A stretch of DNA of 64,000 nt. Origin: Platanthera guangdongensis (lineage: Eukaryota; Streptophyta; Magnoliopsida; Asparagales; Orchidaceae). Below are positions 11,756 through 22,270 of the stretch, one piece after another. The DNA is taken from assembly GCA_039583875.1 (NCBI GenBank), contig CM077161.1, forward strand, positions 59,339,885-59,403,884, given 5' to 3'. Position 1 is the first letter of the stretch. The number at the start of each line of letters is the position of its first letter. The notes under the pieces are model-generated. The model was not told where the DNA came from and did not search any database. It saw only the letters and a list, made by a program, of their open reading frames with translations. The translations under genes were made by a program, and so were the position numbers.

Positions 11756-11760
11756 GTGAT
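11756..11760. other. Target-site duplication of element B (left), GTGAT
   Basis: GTGAT precedes the TGTAACG start of B and is repeated at 30611-30615 directly after B's TCTTACA end. The uninterrupted site ...TTGTGATGGGGTC is visible in the other A LTR at 2575-2587. Confidence 0.95.
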
Positions 11761-11889
11761 TGTAACGTCCCGAATCGCTCTAGGCCCCTAGTGTGTCTGT
11801 TTTTGAGTCAGGAGGGTTGACTCAAGTCCTGAGAAGTGCAGGGAATTGGACTGCACTTGTGGAGAAGTGGAGAAATCAGTGTAAAAAGA

Positions 11890-12265
11890 CACGGGAAGTG
11901 ACACGGGTAGTGACACGGCCGTGTCCCTACCCGTGTGCGTCGAGTTGAGCTCGACGAGCCGTGGCGAGATCGTCGAGAATCGTCGAGAATCGTCGAGCGG
12001 GGAACACGGGTAGTGACACGGGCGTGTCCCTACCCGTGTGCGTCGAGTTGAGCTCGACGAGCCATGTCGAGATCGTCGAGAATCGTCAAGATGCGTCGAG
12101 CGGGGAACACGGGTAGTGACACGGGCGTGTCCCTACCCGTGTGCGTCGAGTTGAGCTCGACGAGAAGTGTCGAGATGCAACCCGAGAGTACACGGCCAAT
12201 GACACGGTCAGGCCGTTTCGCGGAAGCGGGACACGGGTACGGACACGGTCGTGTCCCTACCCGTA
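11890..12265. repeat. Palindrome array in B U3 (about 100-bp units)
   Basis: Three units of about 100 bp plus a partial one. Each has an imperfect palindrome built from ACGGGTAG, GACACG, CGTGTC and CTACCCGT, followed by a 7-bp stem CGTCGAG/CTCGACG with loop TTGAG and several GTCGAGA repeats. It ends just upstream of the TATA box. The 3' LTR copy (19934-20395) has one more palindrome, so copy number has changed since insertion or by conversion. Confidence 0.85.
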
Positions 12266-12277
12266 TCATATTTTGCT

Positions 12278-12284
12278 TATAAGG
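12278..12284 (+). promoter_or_regulatory. TATA box of element B (5' LTR)
   Basis: TATAAGG preceded by TTTTGCT and followed by an AAACCCTAG leader typical of plant transcripts. It lies 134 nt before the exon 1 ATG. The 3' LTR copy is at 20401-20407, directly upstream of the site where C inserted. Confidence 0.6.
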
Positions 12285-12411
12285 GGCAGAGGAAACCCTA
12301 GCCGTTTTCACTCTCATTTCACCCCCTATTTCCTGTGAGAGCTCCTGGTGAGAGGAAAACTGCAGGAGCAAGTTCTACCGAAGGAGATCCGCCATCGCCG
12401 TGAAAGAGAAG

Positions 12412-12471
12412 ATGCCGCCGAGGAGAACTACGCGATCCATGACAAGAAATGGTGGTACCGCTGGAGCCAAT
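12412..12471 (+). CDS. Candidate LTR exon 1 with Gag start codon, element B (60 nt)
   Basis: ATG at 12412 opens a 20-codon basic peptide beginning MPPRRTTRS and ends at AAT|GTGAGT, a near-consensus plant donor. MPPRR-type starts are familiar from Gag proteins of this lineage. The exon is in phase with exon 2 and with the gag exon at 15104. Read through, the frame continues through the donor into non-coding LTR. The 3' LTR copy (20535-20594) is intact, with one Thr-to-Ala change. Confidence 0.62.
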
Positions 12472-14493
12472 GTGAGTTTCCTACCCTCTCCCTTGGTGCT
12501 AGATCTTAGATATTTAGGAGAGACATCGGTTCAAGAGAGCTTGATGGAGAGGAGAAGATTTCTAGGTTAGGCCATGTTAGAACTTGTGTTCTAGACTTTG
12601 GATCTCTTCAACCCTTCCCCTTTTTCTTCAATATGACGATGGGTGGATGGTTTTGTGAGGAGTTTATGGCCTCTGAGGTTGAATAAGGGAGGAGAATATT
12701 TCTGGAAAATTTAGGAACGATCGCCTTGAGGAGGAAGATGAACCGATGCCGTTCATTTTCCTTTAAGATGCGCGCAGAATCTGTATTCTGCGCGCAGCAA
12801 TCTTCTAGGCCATTTTCCCGATGGATAAGTCCAGATCTGGGCTTTCGGCTAAACACGAAAGTTGAAGCCCTTGGAAATACCTTTCCAACGAGTGGTTGCA
12901 CGACTTAAGGTGATGTCTGTGGCCCCGGGAAAACCTAATCGAGTTTGCTGTCCGGCAGTTCCTGTACACAGAAACTGTGTTCTGTACGCAGCAGACTTCA
13001 AGTCCGATTTCAGATAGGATAACGTCAAATCTGGGTTGAGGTCTGAATACGAGAGTTGTAGACGTCGGAAATACCTTTCCATCGAGGGGTTACACGACGT
13101 CACCGGATTCCTGTAGCCTCGGGAATCTCCGGTTGAAGTTGCTGTCCAGTACTAATCCTGCACTTAAAAATCTGGGTTTTATAACATTTGGACTTTGAAT
13201 CGGAGAAACTAATATCACAGGTAACTCTGAGGCTTGGATAAACTTTTATGAATAATTAATTCAGTTGCATAAATGATGAAGATTATTAATCGGACTCCAT
13301 GTGATCGAATCGTAAGATAGTATACTTGAATGATTTGACTTGTTAAAAGCTAGTAGATTTTTATACATATGCATCTTGATATATTGTGTTGAAATCACCT
13401 GATATGACATATAGAAGGATAACTCATGGCCATGTGAATGTTGAATAGTGGATTTAACTTGGTAGTCCAATACTTAGAGCGTCGCCTTCCTATGGGTAGC
13501 ATTGTGTAAGTTTGTAAGAGCGGTGTTGACCGCCACCTGTTTTGGTTGTGTCGTGATAAGGTGTGGATGGATGGTTGGGCTGTGTCCTCGTGCTCACTCC
13601 GAGGCCCCTTCCGTGGTATGATGAGGTTGTGAATTGCATGTGGTGTGAGTCGACACGCGGTGTCGTAATCCTGGGTTAAGGATAGTGTGGCAGGTCTACG
13701 GGCTCGCCAGTCGTCACACCGACGGGAGTTGGCAGTTAGACTTGGTCGGTTTGGGCTGTGTCCTCGGTGTTCACGTCCTGAGGCCCCTCCGACCATGTGA
13801 ACGGTTGGGCTGTGTCCTCGTGCTTTCTTCCGAGGCCCCTTCCGGGTCACGCAAGGCCAGTTCGGGCTGTGTTCTTGGTGCACATCTACCCAAGACCCCG
13901 CTGGGCCATAGTACGCATGGGCTCCGCTGTTGTGTTCTTAGCGTTGAGGCGTACGGAGGCCTAGGTGAAGTAGTGTGATACCCGCCTAGTAGTAGAAGTG
14001 CCCGTTCTACTGTCACCGCCTGGCCACGGCGGCTGATGCCTGAGAGGTTAGCTACCTGCTCGAAAAGTGGGAACTATAGTCTGTGTCGACATAGCAAGTG
14101 CATGGGTGAGTCATTGCATAGCATTCATAGCATTTCATATCATTGCACAACAAGATCCTCATCGTATAAGTTTGTATGGGCACTCTTATACGATGAGTTA
14201 CTTTTATGTAACCCGATCCTTAACTTATAAGTTTGTATGGGCATTCTTATAAGTTAAGTTACTTTCTTGTTGTTACTTATACTTGCTGGTTTAGTGTAGC
14301 TCTTACATAAATGCTGATTATGATACTGTTACTCTTACACTACTGTCACCTGCTTGTACTTCCTTTACTTGCTTACTTGTTATATACTATACTCTTGATC
14401 CTTTTCTCCGCCCGGTGCCGAGAAGTCGCCGGGGGAGCGGATGTGAAACCACTTAGTTGTTTCGACTAACGGTTGCTACGTCTTCCTTTTTAG

Positions 14494-14565
14494 GAGGTCA
14501 CGCCGCAGGTGCAGCAGCCGCAGACTACGCAGCAGGACAGCCAGGCCAGGACGACAGGGCCTGAG
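14494..14565 (+). CDS. Candidate LTR exon 2 of gag, element B (72 nt)
   Basis: Acceptor CGTCTTCCTTTTTAG|GAGG has a strong pyrimidine tract and opens a Gln/Thr-rich frame of 24 codons to a possible donor GAG|GTGACG. Without that donor the frame runs on to TAG at 14641-14643 (49 codons in all). Position, 414 nt from the LTR end, matches exon 2 of A and D, and the upstream CCGCCCGGTGCCGAG motif is shared with A. Phase 0 on both sides. No domain recognised. Confidence 0.55.
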
Positions 14566-14910
14566 GTGACGGTGCCGTCGATACCGTCAGTTACTGATGT
14601 TAGTTTTGATTACTCTGATGTAGCCCGATTGGGCAATGTTTAGCTGTACTCTGATATTTTGTAGAAGCATGTTTAGCTTCTCATCATTTCATGTTTTGGA
14701 CATTATATATTACTTAGTGTGGATTTGACTTCTGTTTATTTATTTGGTTGGGTTGGCATGATATATTGATATTGTTGTAGCCGGCGGAATAGGCGTCTTG
14801 TGGTACAGGTTAGCCCGTGTGCTAATGCTACCGCAAGGCGGCTGTTCCGGGCATAAGACTCCCCCTTCGTGCCGTGTTTTGGGATCCGGGGAGGAGGGGG
14901 TCTTACAAAA

Positions 14911-14919
14911 TGGTATCAG
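14911..14919 (+). promoter_or_regulatory. Element B primer-binding site
   Basis: TGGTATCAG starts three bases after the LTR. The match to initiator tRNA-Met is shorter than in A, because TTTGCC follows. It lies inside proposed intron 2. Confidence 0.75.
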
Positions 14920-15103
14920 TTTGCCACGATCCTCAACTACGAAGTCATTCAACAATGGTGCCACCCCCGTTTGTGTTAGTCAGTTTGGGGACAAACTGAC
15001 TTAGCGGAAGCAGTGGTGTGCCCATATGTAATTCACATTAAGTTTGTCCAACTTAGACCTTAAGTTTAGCCAACCTGACCACAAATTTGTCGTGTACGTG
15101 TAG

Positions 15104-16229
15104 ATTCCACTGCATGTTGAGCCGATGGGGGGCACTCCTACCCCTCCCATACCCACTCAGTTCGAACAGTCTGAGTTGGGGCAGACGCTCACCGCCATTC
15201 TTGATGCTTTTAAGGCACAGCAGGCTCCGGTGCAACAACAGGCCCCGAGCTCCAACTGGCTGAGCACCTTCCGTGCTCTCTCCCCTCTCGTCTACCTTGG
15301 GACAGAGTCAGCCGTACGTACAGAGGAATGGCTAGATACGATACAGGAGTTGTTGGCTGGTATCTGTTGCCCAGCCAACATGGCAGTGACATTGGCAGTG
15401 TCCGTCTTGGACTTACATGCGAAGAGGTGGTGGAAGTCCCTCATGGGCTCTACCTTCCAAGGCCGGATCTACACTGAGATAAGTTGGAGTGAATTCTCGG
15501 GTGTTTTCTTGGAGCACTTTATCCCTACATCGGCCCAAGATGAGCTTGAGCAGAGGTTCCTTCTACTAAAGCAGGGATCAAAGTCGGTTACAGAATACCA
15601 GCGGGAATTCCAGCATCTCGCAAGGTTTGTGGACTCTTATGAGTTGGATGACAGAGGTTATGCCAAGCGCTTCTATAAAGGGCTGCGAGATCCCCTAAGG
15701 CAGTCCCTTTTGTTTATAGCGGATGGTAGCTCGGCGGAGATCATTGATATGGCGAAAAGATTGGAGGCGGACCACATGGGATGTAGTAAGAGGCCTGCGG
15801 AGGACGTGATGGAAGCCGGCCCATGGAATAGAAGGAGGCGAGACTTCAGAGGAGGAAGAGGTTATCAAAGAGGTGGCGGGCGTGTCCACCGAAACTATAG
15901 GGTGGAGCATCCAGTTCCGCAGCCGCCTGCGTTGCCTCCACCCCCACAGCCTCAGCGATTTCAACAACCTGAAGGGCGTCGTGGTCTGGTGTGCTTCGAG
16001 TGTAACCAGCCGGGCCACATCCGACATTTTTGCCCGCAGCTATATGGGAACGTCCCTCCTGCTCTCCCTCCTACTCTCCCTCCTGCTCTCCCTCCACCAG
16101 CTCCACGAGGACGGGGATATATGTGTGGTCGAGGACGAGGACCGCCAAGAGGAAACCCCGGACCTGTCCGGGATCAGGTGTACGCGCTTGACATGGCGCA
16201 GGAACGGAACCCACAAGATGTGATTGCAG
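15104..16229 (+). CDS. gag: Element B gag, main exon (intact)
   Basis: Capsid/nucleocapsid polyprotein. From the N-terminus: a Pro-rich stretch, the GQTLTAILDAFKAQQ segment, the gag core with an ESAVRTEEWLD motif, a VTEYQREFQHLARF segment, an Arg/Gly-rich linker, a CCHC knuckle (CFECNQPGHIRHFC near 15990-16031) and a Pro/Leu-rich tail ending QERNPQDVIAG. Protein closely parallels A and D gag. A conventional start would be ATG 15125. I extend to 15104 because an in-frame TAG at 15101-15103 coincides with an acceptor (CGTGTAG|ATT) that joins LTR exons 1 and 2 in phase 0. If intron 3 is kept, translation ends at TAA 16238-16240. Confidence 0.9.
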
Positions 16230-16324
16230 GTATGATTTAATTAGTTTACATATTTGCATGGTTTAACATGAATTGAATAGAACTTATTAGACACTAGCAA
16301 TAAGTTTTGGTCGTTGGCACTTAG
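16230..16324 (+). other. Candidate intron between gag and protease, element B (95 nt)
   Basis: Donor GCAG|GTATGA, AT-rich body, acceptor GGCACTTAG|GC. Splicing completes a Gly codon and continues in frame into protease, although gag and pol are in different frames in the DNA (95 is not a multiple of 3). Retention gives Gag with two extra residues. Confidence 0.75.
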
Positions 16325-19300
16325 GCACCGTGATTATTGGCGGGAAGACGGCATATGCGCTGTTCGATACCGGTGCCTCACACTCTTTTGTGTCCGAGGA
16401 TTTCATAAAAGACGTGGGGGATGTTCAGTACTTCACGGGAATAGCCCGACGTGTACGCCTTCCGGACGGCTCGGAGATGATCGCGACCGCCAAGTGCGAG
16501 TTGGAGTTATTTATTGATGGGAAGGCCTTTGATACACCGGCCACGGTTCTGAGAATGCCGGAGTTTGACATCATTTTGGGCATGGCATGGCTCGATTGGC
16601 ACTTCGCGAGGATCGACTGCGCGGAGAAGCGGATCTATTTGAGACATGGAGACTCTGACGTCATCTTCCAAGGTATTGGCTTCGCTCCTCGCATGATGTT
16701 ATCTTCCGTCCAGGTTGTAAAAGCTCATATGAAGGGGGACGAGGTCTTCATGATCTGGTTCGAGTTGAAGGAGGAAACGTTGGAATTAAAGGATGTACGG
16801 GTTGTGCGGGATTTTCCCGAGGTATTTCCTGAGAAGCTACCAGGATTACCACCGCATAGAGAGGTCGATTTCCAGATTAATTTAGTACCAGGTGCCAAGC
16901 CTGTATCTAAGGCTCCGTACAGAATGGCCCCGAAAGAACTCACGGAGTTTAGAGTTCAACTGCAAGAACTAGTAGATTCAGGGTTCGTTCACCCCAGTTC
17001 ATCACCATGGGGTGCCCCTGTGTTGTTCGTAAAGAAGAAGGATGGAACCCTGCGATTGTGCATAGATTATCGGGAACTCAATCGATTAACGGTACGGAAC
17101 ACTTATCCGCTACCTCGGATCGACGAGTTGTTCGATCAATTAGTGGGAGCACATTGGTTCTCTAAACTAGACTTGCGCTCCGGATACTATCAGTTGAGGA
17201 TACAAGAGGGGGATATTCAGAAAACAGCCTTCAGTTCGAGATATGGTTTGTATGAGTTCACAGTAATGCCGTTTGGGCTCACGAATGCACCTTCGGCATT
17301 CATGAGCCTGATGAACAAGGTGTTTGAACCATACTTGGACATCTTCGTCATCGTTTTCATCGACGACATCTTAGTCTACTCAAAGACGGAGGAGGAGTAT
17401 GTCGAGCACCTGACCTTGGTTTTGAAGAAATTGAAGGAGCACGCCTTGTATGCCAAGTTTAGCAAGTGTGAATTCTGGCTTAAGGAGGTTGCCTTCTTGG
17501 GGCATGTGATCAGTGGAGCAGGATTAGCTGTGGATCCAGCTAAGGTGCGGGCCGTGAAGGAGTGGTCGCCCTTGAAGTCGGCGGCCGATGTACGAAGCTT
17601 TCTTGCACTTGCTGGGTACTACCGCAAGTTCGTGAAAGGATTTTCCAAGATTTCCCTTCCCCTTACCTCCTTGACGAAGAAGGGTGTGCCATTCGAGTGG
17701 ACACCTCAATGTGAGGCGGCGTTTCAAGAATTGAAAGATAGGCTTACCTCCGCCCCCATCCTTGCACTACCGTCTGGGAAGGAAGGATTCCAAGTTTACA
17801 CGGACGCTTCATATCAAGGGATGGGAGCGGTATTGATGCAGCATGGGCACGTGATCGCATATGCTTCAAGGCAGTTAAAGAAACATGAAATCAATTACCC
17901 GGTTCATGATTTGGAGTTGGGAGCAGTGGTGTTCGCTTTGAAGGTCTGGAGGCATTATTTATATGGCGTGCACTGCGAGATCTTTTCCGATCACAAAAAC
18001 TTGAAGTATGTTCACACTCAAAAGGAGTTGAACCTGAGACAACGGCGGTGGTTGGAATTTCTATGCGACTATGAGTTCACCATGAACTACCACCCCGGGA
18101 AAGCGAACTCGGTAGCCGATGCCTTGAGTAGAAAAATGCCAGGCTCTAGCCCAGAGTCTCGGCTGATGAGCATGGAGTTGGCTCGGATGATCGAGGAGAT
18201 GGAAATTACTCTAATATTCAAGGATCCTTCGGCAGAGTATGCGGAGTATTTGGCCAACATGAGCATAGTTTGTGATATCCGAGACCGGATTCGGGTGGAG
18301 CAAGGAATGGATGCGGCCTTGGCCCCGGCAATCAAGGCAATTGAAGATGGGACCACCGATGAGTACACACTCAAAGACGGCCTCATTTATTTTCGTGGCC
18401 GACTCTATATTCCCAAGGGCGGCAAAATTCGGGAGGATATCTTGAGAGAGGCACATTCCTCTCAATATTCAGTGCACCCTGGTATTGCTAAGATGTACGC
18501 CGGATTGCGGAAGACCATGTGTTGGCCGGGAATGAAGAAGGATGTTCGCTACTATGTTACACATTGCAAAGCTTGCCAAAGAGTGAAGGCTGAATGCAGG
18601 AGTCCCGGTGGTTTGTTGCAGTCACTGCCAATTCCCGAATGGAAGTTTGAGGATATCTCCATGGACTTTGTCCATGGGCTACCTCGCTCACGCTCCGGGA
18701 ATGATTCGGTGTGGGTTATTGTGGATCGACTGACAAAGGTGGCCCGGTTCATTCCAATGAAGAAGGAAGCACACGTGGATGTTTTGGTACGCCTTTTTGT
18801 GGAGCAATTTGTACGGTATCATGGCGTGCCCAAGACAATTGTTTCGGATCGGGATGGTCGGTTTACATCCAATGAGTGGAAGGCGGTACAGGCGTATTTG
18901 GGCTCACGCCTAACCTTTAGTACCGCATTTCATCCTCAGACTGACGGGCAGTCAGAGCGGACCATCAGAACGCTGGAGGATTTATTGAGGTTATGTGTGC
19001 TGGACAGAGGAGAGCCATGGGAAAGGCTCTTGCCACTAGTGGAATTCTCCTATAATAATAGCCATCAGGCAAGCATCGGCATGGCGCCCCATGAAGCCCT
19101 TTACGGAAGAAGGTGCAGGACTCCCTTGTCTTGGGTGCAGGATGAAGATCCGAAGGCATTGGGAAATGAATACATAGATGATACTGATGCGGCGGTCAGA
19201 TTGATACGGGATCGCATGTTGGAGGCTCAAAGTCGACAGGCGAAATATTACAATAAAAAGCACCGGATGGTGGAATTCCAAGTGGGCGAAAAAGTGTTCC

Positions 19301-19716
19301 TTAAGATTCGGCCGATGCATGGAGTTTCGCGGGTGCGTGGAGTGAAAAAGCTCAGCCCAAGGTATGTTGGGCCTTATACTATATTGGAAAGGATTGGCCC
19401 GTTGGCCTATCGGTTGGAGTTACCACCGGAACTAGGAAATCTTCACGACGTGTTCCATGTATCGTCGCTTCGAAAAACACTACTACGGCCCGACCAATTT
19501 ATTCCCACTACTGATGGTGCGGTGGCGACGGATAGGTCCGTGCGACTAGAGCCGGTGCGGATTGTTGACAGTGAGACAAGAACATTACGCCGCAAAAGTG
19601 TCCCCTTAGTGAAGGTGCTATGGATGAATCATGGGAAGGAGGAGTACACCTGGGAGCCTATGGATTTGATGCAGCAACGCTACCCGGAGTTGTTTGCCCA
19701 AGGTAAGCTTATTTAA
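16325..19716 (+). CDS. pol: Element B pol: protease, RT, RNase H, integrase, chromodomain-like tail (intact)
   Basis: About 1130 residues without interruption. DTGAS protease motif near residue 15; RT with LCIDYRELN and FIDDILVYS (about residue 343); RNase H with YTDAS, SDHKNL and ADALSR; integrase with HHCC zinc finger (about 708-755) and catalytic D, D, E in MDFVHGLP (about 777), SDRDGRF (about 837) and GQSERT (about 873); GPY/F-like segment; C-terminal tail with SVRLEPVRI and [16 protein letters not shown] as in Tekay/Del chromodomains. In the unspliced frame an in-frame TAG lies at 16288-16290 and no ATG precedes the protease active site, so independent initiation is unlikely. Expression by splicing to gag is inferred. 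Minor alternative: initiation at GTG 16330. Confidence 0.93.
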
Positions 19717-19805
19717 AAACATATGATGAATTTCCTGTTAAGCCTTTCTCCACACAGTCTAAGCCTGATTTCGGGGACGAAATCTTTTATTTTGTTTATA
19801 GGATT
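19717..19805 (+). promoter_or_regulatory. Element B polypurine region with stem
   Basis: Between the pol stop and the 3' LTR. GATTTCGGGGACGAAATC at 19767-19784 is a perfect 7-bp stem with a GGGA loop, matching the stems near the polypurine tracts of A and D. Confidence 0.7.
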
Positions 19806-20686
19806 TGTAACGTCCCGAATCGCTCTAGGCCCCTAGTGTGTGTGTTTTTGAGTCAGGAGGGTTGACTCAAGTCCTGAGAAGTGCAGGGAATTGGACTGCA
19901 CTTGTGGAGAAGTGGAGAAATCAGTGTAAAAAGACACGGGAAGTGACACGGGTAGTGACACGGCCGTGTCCCTACCCGTGTGCGTCGAGTTGAGCTCGAC
20001 GAGCCGTGGCGAGATCGTCGAGAATCATCGAGCGGGGAACACGGGTAGTGACACGGGCGTGTCCCTACCCGTGTGCGTCGAGTTGAGCTCGACGAGCCGT
20101 GTCGAGATCGTCGAGAATCATCAAGATGCGTCGAGCGGGGAACACGGGTAGTGACATGGGTGTGTCCCTACCCGTGTGCGTCGAGTTGAGCTCGACGAGA
20201 AGTGTCGAGATGCAACCCGAGAGTACACGGCCAATGACACGGCCAGGCACACGGCCGTGTCATGTGAACACGGGTCGGGACACGGGCGTGTCCCTACCCG
20301 TGTAAAACATTGAACCGACATGGAAACCGCCACGGCCGTTTCGCGGAAGCGGGACACGGGTACGGACACGGCCGTGTCCCTACCCGTGTCATATTTTGCT
20401 TATAAGGGGCAGAGGAAACCCTAGCCGTTTTCACTCTCATTTCACCCCCTATTTCCTGTGAGAGCTCCTGGTGAGAGGAAAACTGCAGGAGCAAGTTCTA
20501 CCGAAGGAGATCCGCCATCGCCGTGAAAGAGAAGATGCCGCCGAGGAGAACTACGCGATCCATGGCAAGAAATGGTGGTACCGCTGGAGCCAATGTGAGT
20601 TTCCTACCATCTCCCTTGGTGCTAGATCTTAGATATTTAGGAGAGACATCGGTTCAAGAGAGCTTGATGGAGAGGAGAAGATTTCT
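19806..20686 (+). repeat. Element B 3' LTR, first part (before C)
   Basis: Same start as 11761. It includes the longer version of the palindrome array, the TATA box 20401 and exon 1 copy 20535-20594. Element C is inserted about 90 bp after the exon 1 donor. The LTR continues at 28267. Confidence 0.95.
20682..20686. other. Target-site duplication of element C (left), TTTCT
   Basis: TTTCT before the TGGTGG start of C and again at 28262-28266 after its CATCA end. The uninterrupted site is seen in B's 5' LTR near 12560 (AGATTTCTAGG). Confidence 0.95.
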
Positions 20687-21956
20687 TGGTGGCGACGACG
20701 GCCCCCAAGTTGACGACGGCCTCCAAATTGATGACGGCCCCCAAGTTGATGACGGCCCCCAAGTGGTTGATGACGGCACTCTAACGGAAGACCCTCCTTC
20801 GTCTCCAACAAAGGACTCGCGTCGCCGAGGTGTTCGTATGGAGCGGCGCTACAATTTCCGCCCTCGGCGCAAGACAAATATATAGTTAAATTTTTCTTTA
20901 GATTTATCTTATTTTCTTTATGCTATTTTATTTGGGATATTGTATTGTGGGCTGCATGTAGCCATTTGGTGTGTTGTTTTATTTTTATTTTGGGCTGCAT
21001 ATAGCCTAGACTTATTTTTAAGCCTATATATAGGCATGTATGTTTGGTTTAAATTAAGTTGAATGAGAAAGAAAAAACCCTAGTCTTTTCCCCTCTAAAC
21101 ATTCTCTCCCTCTCTCTCTACATATCCTAGCCGCCACCCTCACTCCCCCTCTCTCTCTCTCTAAAAGTTCGGCCAGCACTTTCCCTTCCCCTCTCTTCAA
21201 CAAGCTGCCACCCTCATCTCTCACTCTCCCTCTAAAAGTTTCGGCCAGCCCACACATCTCCATCTTCCAAGCCCCACCTCCTCTCACCACCCACAACCCG
21301 GCCTCCACCTTCTCCAAAACCGACCGGCCACCCTTCTCCTCGTGAAGCTTTGTCCGGAAAGGTCTCCTTCTACGGCGAGAAATCTGGACTTTGGTGTGAA
21401 GCGGCCAAGGCGGACGATCTATCTCTCCATCCGGCGCGACTCCGGCGGAACCGTGGAAGAGCGACCCTTCAAGGGTAGTCGGAATCATCTATTCCGACTT
21501 GGGTAACGATCCTCTCCACTCACGTGTGATTCCCTCTTGATATTCTAGTGGACGGAAAAAATTTTGCGTTAGATTTGAATCGTTAGATTCTTCGTGGGTT
21601 TTTCTTTGGATTTTTGCATAGAGCCTAACCGCGTTATTTCCGAACAAGGGTTTGGCGAACCCCGTTTTTTTTTGTTGGGAGAGATCTACCATTTTTCGAT
21701 CGCATTTTGGGTAGATCTCTTTTGGTACAAACTTCGCTCGGTCGGACCCAATATTGGTCCTTTTAGCTTGGGAGAACGTCGGCCTATCGCCGTTCACTCG
21801 ACCTTCCCGCGGAGTGGCTACCGTACGTTGGTGAACTGTGATAATACGCTTGCGAGTGCGCTGCGATTAAATCTAGTGCGTGAGAGATTGTGGGTTGAGC
21901 GTGGCGTTCGTTTCTTCCCCTTACCCGTCTAGTGTCCGCGGTAGTGGCCTACATCA
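20687..21956 (+). repeat. Element C 5' LTR (1270 bp)
   Basis: Runs from TGGTGGCGACG to GGCCTACATCA. It begins with 18-bp tandem repeats (20695-20780) that encode the pol C-terminus in the 3' copy, followed by a T-rich stretch, TATA box 21025-21034, and a pyrimidine-rich leader with CTCTCTCT runs. No gene of its own. Confidence 0.94.
21025..21034 (+). promoter_or_regulatory. TATA box of element C (5' LTR)
   Basis: TATATATAGG within the palindrome GCCTATATATAGGC; an AAACCCTAG leader starts about 50 nt downstream. The 3' LTR copy is at 27330-27339. Confidence 0.6.
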
Positions 21957-21961
21957 AATTT

Positions 21962-21973
21962 TGGTATCAAAGC
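21962..21973 (+). promoter_or_regulatory. Element C primer-binding site
   Basis: TGGTATCAAAGC five bases after the LTR, a one-base variant of the initiator tRNA-Met site and identical to that of D. Confidence 0.8.
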
Positions 21974-22270
21974 GAGGTTCTTGTCAATTTTTTAATTGGC
22001 ACCCTCCCCTCTTTTAGCACGTTAACCTGCACTTGTGTTTGCGCGTTAGTTGTCACAAAAAAAAAAAAAATCTCCAAAAAAAAATTATCTTTGGTCTGCC
22101 AATAGCGGCGTAGTTTTCTTAATTTTCAGCCAAAAAAATCAAAATAAATTTTTTAATAATCCTCTTTTTATTTCCTGTAAGAAAATCAAAAAAAAAATTA
22201 TTTTCCTATAGTCATTAAGCGGGATTAATTCCTTCTTCGTTCTGCCTGAAATCTGTTGTCCTCCATTTGC
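21974..22270 (+). other. Element C untranslated leader
   Basis: AT-rich sequence with A-runs at about 22058-22082 and 22190-22200 between the primer-binding site and the gag ATG. No coding signal seen. Confidence 0.6.

Larger units (their letters stand above)
7799..11760 (-). repeat. Element A 5' LTR, main part (right copy)
   Basis: Starts TGTAAGACCCC at 7799 and matches the left copy from 9180 on. Element B interrupts it after 11760, and 194 further bases follow at 30616-30809 (total about 4.16 kb). In element sense it holds exon 1 (11244-11203), a long AT-rich tract taken as intron 1 (11202-8233) and exon 2 (8232-8140). A TTTAAA promoter-like motif lies near 11346, about 100 nt upstream of exon 1. 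The first 1.4 kb resembles D's LTR; the rest is diverged from it. Confidence 0.92.
11761..14907 (+). repeat. Element B 5' LTR (3147 bp)
   Basis: Runs from TGTAACGTCCCG to GGGGTCTTACA. In order: U3 with palindrome array (about 11890-12265), TATA box 12278, predicted leader, exon 1 (12412-12471), a 2.0 kb intron-like stretch without coding signal, exon 2 (14494-14565), and the remainder to the primer-binding site. The copy in the 3' LTR is at 19806-20686 plus 28267-30610. Confidence 0.95.

Noticed and set aside
13395..13978. Open frames of 97-162 codons in B LTR (repeated at 29098-29681)
   Set aside because: Both strands open in a GC-rich stretch, no similarity recognised, inside the proposed intron, and not shared with the other families.
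16288..16330. Separate initiation of B pol at GTG 16330
   Set aside because: No ATG and weak context. A splice acceptor gives an exact in-frame junction, also in three other elements.
22058..22082. A-run after C LTR as a poly(A) tail of a retrocopy
   Set aside because: Lies between primer-binding site and gag of an intact LTR element, without a target duplication of its own.
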